A stretch of DNA of 64,000 bases from Collinsella sp. (GTDB lineage: Bacteria; Actinomycetota; Coriobacteriia; Coriobacteriales; Coriobacteriaceae), in NCBI GenBank assembly GCA_019414055.1, contig DXMV01000004.1, positions 1-64,000 of the forward strand. Direction: 5' to 3'. The translations under genes and the position numbers were made by a program. The stretch's first letter is position 1, and the number at the start of each line of letters is the position of its first letter. The notes below the pieces were generated by a model, which did no database searches, had not been told where the DNA came from, and was given only the letters and a program-made list of their open reading frames with translations. Positions 59,013 to 64,000 of this stretch are shown piece after piece.

Positions 59013-59219
59013 GTGAACGCTCGAGATATCGCCGTTGCCGCCGTCGCATTGGTGCTTGGTTGCCTTGGTCCTACGGCCGCGCTCATTGCGGGCATGCAGG
59101 GGTCATGCGGGGCTGCTCCAATCGTGGTTGGCGCGCTGATTGCGGCCGCGCTGCTGGGAAGTGCGGGTGTAGTCCTTTGTCGCGACGATGAGGGCCAGGC
59201 CTCGGAGTCGCAGCTCTGA
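59013..59219 (+). CDS. Small membrane protein, unknown function
   Basis: 68 residues, GTG start with GGAGGAAG upstream. There are two hydrophobic segments (IAVAAVALVLGCLGPTAALIA and PIVVGALIAAALLGSAGVVL) separated by a short Gly/Cys loop (GMQGSCGAA), then an acidic tail DDEGQASESQL. Two Cys face the same side as the loop or the end. It is not recognised. It is flanked by good terminators and so has its own transcript, which supports a real gene. Confidence 0.65.
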   Translation: MNARDIAVAAVALVLGCLGPTAALIAGMQGSCGAAPIVVGALIAAALLGSAGVVLCRDDEGQASESQL

Positions 59220-59256
59220 CCGTCGGGACATCGACTACTGGTTATAGATGAAGATG

Positions 59257-59293
59257 AAAGCCGCCGTAAGGGGAGTGCCCTTGCGGCGGCTTT
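59257..59293. terminator. Bidirectional terminator between convergent genes
   Basis: AAAGCCGCCG (59257-59266) pairs with CGGCGGCTTT (59284-59293), with AGGG/CCCT inside. A/T runs on both sides suit termination of both converging genes. Confidence 0.85.
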
Positions 59294-59326
59294 GCTGTTG
59301 AGTCTGTTGACGTGGTGAGTCGGGCG

Positions 59327-60241
59327 CTACCAGCTTGCCTCGATATCGCGAATGCGCTGATAGAGCCATTCGTTCTGCGGTGCCTGGATATCGTGCTTGG
59401 CCGCCAGACGGCAGATGGTGCCGGCGAACTCCTCGACCTCGGTTTTGCGCCGCGCGACGCGGTCTTGCGCCATCGAGGGCATGCCGGCGGGATCGATTCC
59501 TTCGATGAGGTGCACCATCTGCGTCAGGTCTGCCTCGGTCAGCTCAACGCCCTCGGCGTTGGCGACCGCAAGCGTTTCGCGCATGGCGGAAACAAGGCAG
59601 CGACGCTGCTCGGAGCCCGGCTCCGTGGCGCTTCCGTACGTGCCGCCGTAGGCCATGCAGGTCTGGTTGATGCCGTCGTTGAGCATGAGTTTGGCCCACA
59701 TGCGGTGCGCAATGTCGCTCTCGACGGTGTGTGCGATGCCGCAGCGCGTGTAGAGCTCGTCGATTGCGGTGATGGCTGCGGGATCCGTACCGGCCGCCGC
59801 GCCAAAGCGGATTTCGCCCGTGTTGGTAAAGGTGAGCTCTCCGTTGAGAAACACAGCGTCCATGCCCTGGCAAATACCAAGAACGGTATGCTCCCAGCCA
59901 AAGCGCTCGGCAATCTTTTGCTCGCTCGTGATGCCGTTGCACAGCGAGGCGATGAGCGTATTGGGTCCCACGACGCGCTCCATAGTCTTGAGTGCTTGGT
60001 CGAGACCGGTGGTCTTGACCGTCAGGATGACCAGATCGGCGGGCGTTGCCTTGCTGGCGCGGACGGACTTGAGCGCACAGGGCTTGCCGTTGACGGTGAG
60101 CGCATCGTTTGCGTGACGCTCAAAACGGGCGTCATCCATAACGTATTCGACGGCGTCATTGCCGAGGGCCTTGGCAATCATGCTGCCGTAGAGTAGCCCG
60201 ACGCCGCCCTTGCCGATAAAGGCGACCTTGTTGATCTGCAT
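59327..60241 (-). CDS. Ketopantoate reductase family (PanE/ApbA) oxidoreductase
   Basis: 304 residues. NADPH-binding GKGGVGLLYGSMIAKAL starts near residue 9, then LVILTVKTTGLDQALKTM and SLCNGITSEQKIAERFG, with the family Lys/Asn region around WAKLMLNDGINQTCMAYG (catalytic Lys and Asn). True PanE reduces ketopantoate for pantothenate synthesis, but many relatives act on other 2-keto acids, and no pan genes are nearby. ATG 60241 is chosen as GGGGAG lies nine bases upstream; a second ATG at 60250 touches the ribosome site. Confidence 0.9.
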   Translation of the reverse strand: MQINKVAFIGKGGVGLLYGSMIAKALGNDAVEYVMDDARFERHANDALTVNGKPCALKSVRASKATPADLVILTVKTTGLDQALKTMERVVGPNTLIASLCNGITSEQKIAERFGWEHTVLGICQGMDAVFLNGELTFTNTGEIRFGAAAGTDPAAITAIDELYTRCGIAHTVESDIAHRMWAKLMLNDGINQTCMAYGGTYGSATEPGSEQRRCLVSAMRETLAVANAEGVELTEADLTQMVHLIEGIDPAGMPSMAQDRVARRKTEVEEFAGTICRLAAKHDIQAPQNEWLYQRIRDIEASW

Positions 60242-60502
60242 GCGAATCATCTCCCCATATAAAAGGCACCCGCGTAAGGGGCGCCTGATGGATTGTATGC
60301 CGCCGGACCATGCTGCGTGCACCGGATGGTCGTATTTGTTTGTTGCTCCTTTCATCGGGCTTTTTGCTGATGTTAAAGCGGTGCCGTGACAGCTCGATTT
60401 CTGCTGCGTTACGATACGTTCTCGATTGCGATTCCACGATGTTTCGGCCGCGTGACCATTGTGTTTCGTCTTGCCGGGGCGCTGATGGCGAAAGGAGGGG
60501 CC

Positions 60503-61690
60503 GTGCAATACCGCGTTGACCCCAAAAGTGGTAACCGAATATCTGCTCTGGGTCTGGGCTGCATGAGATTTCCCGGTGCGCCGGGACACCCCGATGCGAA
60601 GACGGCCGATGCCATCATTTCCCGTGCGGTGGAACAGGGGATTAATTATCTGGATACTGCGTATCTTTATCCCGGTAACGAGGTGTGCGTGGGCGCCTCA
60701 CTTGAGCGCTTGGGGCTGCGTGACCGGGTGTTGCTGGCGACTAAGTTGCCGCACGCTTCGTGCAAATGTGCGGAGGATTTCGACCGCTTTTTTGACGAGC
60801 AGCTGCACCGTTTGCGGGCCGACCATATCGACTACTACCTTATGCACAACATCACCTCGCCCGCCCAGTGGGAGCGCGTGGTGGCGTTGGGCATCGAGGA
60901 CTGGATTGCGCACCAAAAGGCTGCGGGGCGTATTCGCCAGATAGGTTTTTCGTATCACGGCAGTGCGGCGGACTTCCTCACGATGCTTGACGCGTATGAC
61001 TGGGATTTTTTCCAGATCCAGTACAACTACGCTGGAGAGCGCTACCAAGCGGGGACGACGGGACTCATGGCGGCTGCGGAGCGCGGGCTCGCGGTGTTTG
61101 TGATGGAGCCGCTTTTGGGCGGACGCCTGGCGGGCAAGCTGCCGCCGCGGGCCCGCGCTGTGCTCGATGGCGCCCCTGACCCGCATTTGCGCACTCCTGC
61201 CGCCTGGGGCCTTTCGTGGGTGTGGAACCATCCTCAAGTCACGATGCTGCTTTCGGGCATGACCGATACCACGCAGGTGGACGAGAACGCGGCATTGGCG
61301 GATCGCGCACTGCCGAATTCGATGACGACAGAGCAGCTCGATACCATCGCGCGTGTGCTGGGAGAGTTTGAGAAATCGAATCGCGTGCCCTGTACGGGCT
61401 GCGGCTACTGCATGCCGTGTCCCAAAGGCATCAATATCCCTGGGTGTTTCGCCGCCTACAACGCAAGCTATGCGCACAGCTGGTTTACGGGCCTGTCGCA
61501 GTATTTTACGGCGAGCGCGGTGCGGACGAGTGAGCCCAAGTTGGTGAGCAATTGCGTCAAATGCGGCAAATGCGCACGTCACTGCCCGCAGCACATCGAT
61601 ATTCCTGAGCGTCTCGACGATGTGCGCCGACGTTTCCAGCCTGGCCCCGTAACGGCCGCGCTTAAAGCCTTTTGCAAAACGCGTTCCTGA
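60503..61690 (+). CDS. Aldo-keto reductase with C-terminal 4Fe-4S ferredoxin domain
   Basis: 395 residues. The AKR barrel shows NYLDTAYLYPGNE (Asp and Tyr of the catalytic tetrad), LLATKLPHASCK (Lys) and YYLMHNITS (His). The C-terminus has two 4Fe-4S motifs, CTGCGYCMPCPKG and CVKCGKCARHCPQ. Such fused enzymes are common in anaerobes and of unknown substrate. A GTG at 60503 follows AAAGGAGGGG and is chosen over upstream in-frame starts. A palindrome and endonuclease IV follow. Confidence 0.93.
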   Translation: MQYRVDPKSGNRISALGLGCMRFPGAPGHPDAKTADAIISRAVEQGINYLDTAYLYPGNEVCVGASLERLGLRDRVLLATKLPHASCKCAEDFDRFFDEQLHRLRADHIDYYLMHNITSPAQWERVVALGIEDWIAHQKAAGRIRQIGFSYHGSAADFLTMLDAYDWDFFQIQYNYAGERYQAGTTGLMAAAERGLAVFVMEPLLGGRLAGKLPPRARAVLDGAPDPHLRTPAAWGLSWVWNHPQVTMLLSGMTDTTQVDENAALADRALPNSMTTEQLDTIARVLGEFEKSNRVPCTGCGYCMPCPKGINIPGCFAAYNASYAHSWFTGLSQYFTASAVRTSEPKLVSNCVKCGKCARHCPQHIDIPERLDDVRRRFQPGPVTAALKAFCKTRS

Positions 61691-61703
61691 TGCCCCTTTT
61701 ATA

Positions 61704-61770
61704 AGTTGCGGTGGAATAGTTCCTGTTTGCGGCAGAATAGGGCATCGACAGGAACTATTTCACCGCAACT
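61704..61770. repeat. Palindrome immediately upstream of nfo
   Basis: AGTTGCGGTG.AATAGTTCCTGT (61704-61726) pairs with 61748-61770 with one mismatch; the 21-base loop is GC-rich (TTGCGGCAGAATAGGGCATCG, one base either side shared). CTGATG flanks it on both sides (61687-61692, 61769-61774). Its arms show no similarity to the other palindromes. Confidence 0.8.
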
Positions 61771-61788
61771 GATGAGGGGGAGCTGGAG

Positions 61789-62655
61789 ATGCTGACGATT
61801 GGGTGTCATCTTTCGACGACGAAGGGCTATCGGGCGATGGGGGAGACGGCGCTATCCATTGGCGCCAACACCTTTGCATTCTTCACGCGCAACCCGCGCG
61901 GCGGCAAGGCGAAAGATCTTGACATGGATGACGTGGCGGCCCTGCGCGAGCTTATGGAGAAAAACGACTTTGGCCCGCTTGTGGCTCATGCCCCCTATAC
62001 CTACAACCCCTGTTCTGCCAAAGAGCGGGCACGCGAGTTTGCCTTGGAGGCAATGGCCGAGGACTTGCAGCGTCTGGAAGCGCTGCCCGGCAACTACTAC
62101 AACTTCCACCCCGGCGCGCATGTGGGGCAGGGGACTGATGCCGGCATTCAGATGATCGTCGACACCTTGTGTCAGGTGATGTTTGAGGGGCAGCAGACGA
62201 CGGTGCTGCTCGAGACCATGGCGGGAAAGGGTACCGAGGTGGGCCGTAGCTTTGAAGAGCTGGCGCGCATTATCGAGGGTGCTGCCGCCAGGCGTCCAGA
62301 GCTATCGGACAAGCTGGGCGTGTGTCTGGACACCTGCCATGTGAGCGATGCCGGCTACGACATCATCCATGATCTGGACGGCGTACTCGACGAGTTCGAC
62401 CGCGTGGTGGGTATCGACCGCTTGCGTGCCGTACACATCAACGATTCGAAGAACCCCAGTGGTGCCCATAAAGATCGTCACGAGTGCATCGGCAAGGGCT
62501 ACCTTGGCAGCGAGGAGTTTGGCGGCGGTATGCAGGTTATGCAGAATATTGTATCGAATGGCCGCTTGCGCGCATTGCCATTCATTTTGGAGACACCGAA
62601 CGAACTTGCAGGCTATGCGGCTGAAATCAAACTGTTAAGGTCATTGCAGCAGTAA
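61789..62655 (+). CDS. nfo: Endonuclease IV
   Basis: 288 residues: GCHLSTTKGY at the start, AHAPYTYNPCS, NFHPGAHVGQGTDAG, LLETMAGKGTEVG, VCLDTCHVSDAGYD and VHINDSKNPSGAHKDRHECIGKG are the zinc-ligand motifs of the AP endonuclease 2 family. It incises DNA at abasic sites in base-excision repair. ATG 61789 has GAGGGGGAG upstream. A long palindrome lies 18 bases before the start, so the mRNA 5' end may be structured. Confidence 0.97.
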   Translation: MLTIGCHLSTTKGYRAMGETALSIGANTFAFFTRNPRGGKAKDLDMDDVAALRELMEKNDFGPLVAHAPYTYNPCSAKERAREFALEAMAEDLQRLEALPGNYYNFHPGAHVGQGTDAGIQMIVDTLCQVMFEGQQTTVLLETMAGKGTEVGRSFEELARIIEGAAARRPELSDKLGVCLDTCHVSDAGYDIIHDLDGVLDEFDRVVGIDRLRAVHINDSKNPSGAHKDRHECIGKGYLGSEEFGGGMQVMQNIVSNGRLRALPFILETPNELAGYAAEIKLLRSLQQ

Positions 62656-62716
62656 TGACTGTCATAAAGTGGAGTGTTCCATTCACGTTATGGGTTTGTT
62701 TCAATCAGTTTTCTAA

Positions 62717-62745
62717 TTGCGGATTCTTCCAAACGGGCGCATAAT
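62717..62745 (+). promoter_or_regulatory. Candidate promoter of the amino-acid binding protein
   Basis: TTGCGG (62717-62722), a 17-base spacer and CATAAT (62740-62745). Start codon lies ~58 bases downstream with no other element seen. Confidence 0.5.
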
Positions 62746-62802
62746 ATCCAACAGTTTTTGCAGACCTCTGAATCAAACGGGGTCACCGGAAGGAGACTGA
62801 TT

Positions 62803-63663
62803 ATGAAGCTGAAGAAGCTTGGCGCATTTGCCGCCACGGGCGCCATGGCACTCGCCCTCGCACTGACGGGCTGCGGCTCGTCCAACGCCATCTCTGGTTC
62901 TGATGCCGGTTCCAGCAGCTCTGACGACGCTAAGGTCGAGAAGGTCGACGGCTCCAAGGAGTACGCGCTCGTCAAGGACGGTACGCTGACCGTCGGCACC
63001 TCTGCCGAGTACGCTCCGTTTGAGTACAAGGATGACAACGGCGATTATCAGGGCTTTGACCTTGAGCTTATCAAGGCTATCGGCGACAAGCTGGGCCTGG
63101 ATGTCGAGTACGTCAACAATGACTTTGACACGCTGGTTCCGGGTGTCGCTTCGGGCGCCAAGTATGACGTTTCCATCGCGGCTATCACCGACACGCCCGA
63201 GCGTGAGAAGGAAGTCACTTTCTCCGATTCCTACTACATGGACGATCAGGCTATCGTGACCAAGGTCGATAACACCGACATCACGGCCGACAACTACAGC
63301 GAGAAGCTCAACAACGCCGACGCTACCATCATCGTCCAGTCTGGATCGACCGCCGAGGCCTTTGCTCAGGAAAACTTCCCCAAGGCTAAGATCGTTCCCT
63401 ACAAAGACGCCACCGAGTGCTTCAGCGCCCTGCAGTCCGATAAGGGCGATGCCGTAGTCACCAACCGCTCCGTTGCCAGCCAGCTGACCGCCGAGCAGTT
63501 CAACACCTGCCAGACCATCAAGCAGGTCAGCACCGGCGAGGAGTACGCCATCGCCATCAACCAGGGCAACACCAAGCTCAAGGACGACATCAACCAGGCC
63601 ATCAAGGACCTGACCGACGACGGTACCGTTGACGCCCTCATGGCTAAGTACAACATCAAGTAA
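62803..63663 (+). CDS. Polar amino-acid ABC transporter substrate-binding lipoprotein
   Basis: 286 residues. Lipoprotein signal: MKLKKLG, hydrophobic stretch, lipobox LTGC; then a Ser/Asp-rich linker. The mature part is a family-3 binding protein: GTLTVGTSAEYAPFEYKDD, GFDLELIKAIGDKLGLDVEYVNNDFDTLVPGVASGAKYD (split), then AAITDTPEREKEVTFSDSYY. Family members bind polar amino acids such as glutamine, arginine or cystine. The permease and ATPase genes are not in the window; they may follow the gene cut by the end, though that one is not obviously a permease from its start. ATG 62803 follows GGAAGGAG. Confidence 0.93.
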   Translation: MKLKKLGAFAATGAMALALALTGCGSSNAISGSDAGSSSSDDAKVEKVDGSKEYALVKDGTLTVGTSAEYAPFEYKDDNGDYQGFDLELIKAIGDKLGLDVEYVNNDFDTLVPGVASGAKYDVSIAAITDTPEREKEVTFSDSYYMDDQAIVTKVDNTDITADNYSEKLNNADATIIVQSGSTAEAFAQENFPKAKIVPYKDATECFSALQSDKGDAVVTNRSVASQLTAEQFNTCQTIKQVSTGEEYAIAINQGNTKLKDDINQAIKDLTDDGTVDALMAKYNIK

Positions 63664-63684
63664 ATTAATGCTTGATTGCGCGCG

Positions 63685-63714
63685 GGCCCTTTCCGTTTTG
63701 CGGAGAGGGCCTTT
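63685..63714 (+). terminator. Terminator after the binding-protein gene
   Basis: GGCCCTTTCCG (63685-63695) pairs with CGGAGAGGGCC (63701-63711), followed by TTT only. Confidence 0.6.
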
Positions 63715-63779
63715 GCGCCTCTCTTGACGGAGAGCGTTTCCGTCTCGTTTTGTCGGCAACTTCTACGATAGGAGCCACC

Positions 63780-64000
63780 TTGTCTCGACTGAACAAAGGG
63801 GCCACGGAGCAGCGTTTTTCACTGCCCGCCTTGCTCCAAAAGCTATCCTGCGTCATGGCCGTGGCGCTCGCGCTGGTGTGCGCGGGGGCATATGCGCCCA
63901 CGACCGCCCAGGCGCTTGAGACCGCAAAGATTACTGCCCGACCCAACACCGGTTCGGGCAGCGCTGTGGTCGGCGGCACCGAGACGCGCATTACCTGGGA
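63780..64000 (+). CDS. Start of a secreted or membrane protein (truncated by window)
   Basis: TTG at 63780 with ATAGGAG five bases upstream opens a frame that runs off the window (73 codons). The N-terminus MSRLNKGATEQRF is basic, followed by a hydrophobic stretch (VMAVALALVCAGAYA) and TTAQA, a good signal-peptidase site. The next residues are ETAKITARPNTG. In binding-protein loci a fused binding-protein/permease often follows, but the visible part does not allow that call. Confidence 0.6.
   Translation, partial: MSRLNKGATEQRFSLPALLQKLSCVMAVALALVCAGAYAPTTAQALETAKITARPNTGSGSAVVGGTETRITW

Overview
The window looks like a high-GC actinobacterial chromosome of the Coriobacteriia, most likely Collinsella or a close relative. 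This is inferred from codon use, protein character, GTG/TTG starts, a RapZ with an Arg in its P-loop, and the combination of strict-anaerobe genes (class III ribonucleotide reductase nrdD/nrdG, a ferredoxin-type aldo-keto reductase) with two large peptide-type ABC transporters. It is ordinary chromosome, with no complete phage, IS or CRISPR array. Intergenic spaces are unusually rich in long imperfect palindromes.

Layout. 1-4.0 kb: the tail of an upstream gene, then two FAD-dependent oxidoreductases and the Fe-S carrier Mrp on the minus strand. 4.3-12.0 kb: uvrA (with a LexA-like box), ybaK, a MurJ lipid II flippase with a long repeat-bearing N-terminal extension, and uvrC. 12.4-22.8 kb: a sialic-acid (nan) cluster made of a peptide-family ABC transporter with a fused permease-ATPase, an acetyl-esterase, a catalytically broken esterase paralogue, a NanA-like lyase, a ROK kinase and NanE. 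22.9-24.8 kb: rapZ-whiA, without yvcK. 25.0-30.1 kb: gap-pgk-tpiA-gpmI and secG. 30.4-36.3 kb: oppABCDF. 36.3-43.0 kb: tRNA-Leu, a RsbU-like phosphatase followed by a fused STAS/HATPase protein, a tRNA Gly-Cys-Gly set, a GH13 alpha-glucosidase, and tRNA Gly-Val. 43.4-48.7 kb: nrdD, nrdG, folE, an HD phosphohydrolase and folB. 48.7-56.2 kb: a YgjP-type metallopeptidase, a dipeptidase, SlyD plus a UreE-like protein, a HAD phosphatase, PerR/Fur, an acylphosphatase, a Gfo/Idh oxidoreductase, RNase HI and a LysR regulator. 56.3-64 kb: a Cys-containing leader ORF and metY, secreted and small membrane proteins, a ketopantoate-reductase-like enzyme, a 4Fe-4S aldo-keto reductase, endonuclease IV, an amino-acid binding lipoprotein and the start of a secreted protein.

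How the genes work together. The 12.4-22.8 kb block imports a sialic acid or related sugar, removes O-acetyl groups, cleaves it to ManNAc, phosphorylates this and epimerises it to GlcNAc-6-P. Glycolysis is served by the gap-to-gpmI block. Peptide uptake is served by Opp, anaerobic dNTP synthesis by NrdDG behind an NrdR-like box, and early folate synthesis by FolE/HD/FolB.

The most unusual signals are: two families of long intergenic palindromes whose outer arms differ but whose internal-loop cores are conserved; a leader peptide with a mutually exclusive hairpin upstream of metY; a palindrome overlapping the -35 of tRNA promoters; the dead esterase; the phospho-site-like repeats on MurJ; and an RsbV-RsbW type fusion. 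Everything here comes from reading sequence by eye; no database search or folding program was run.
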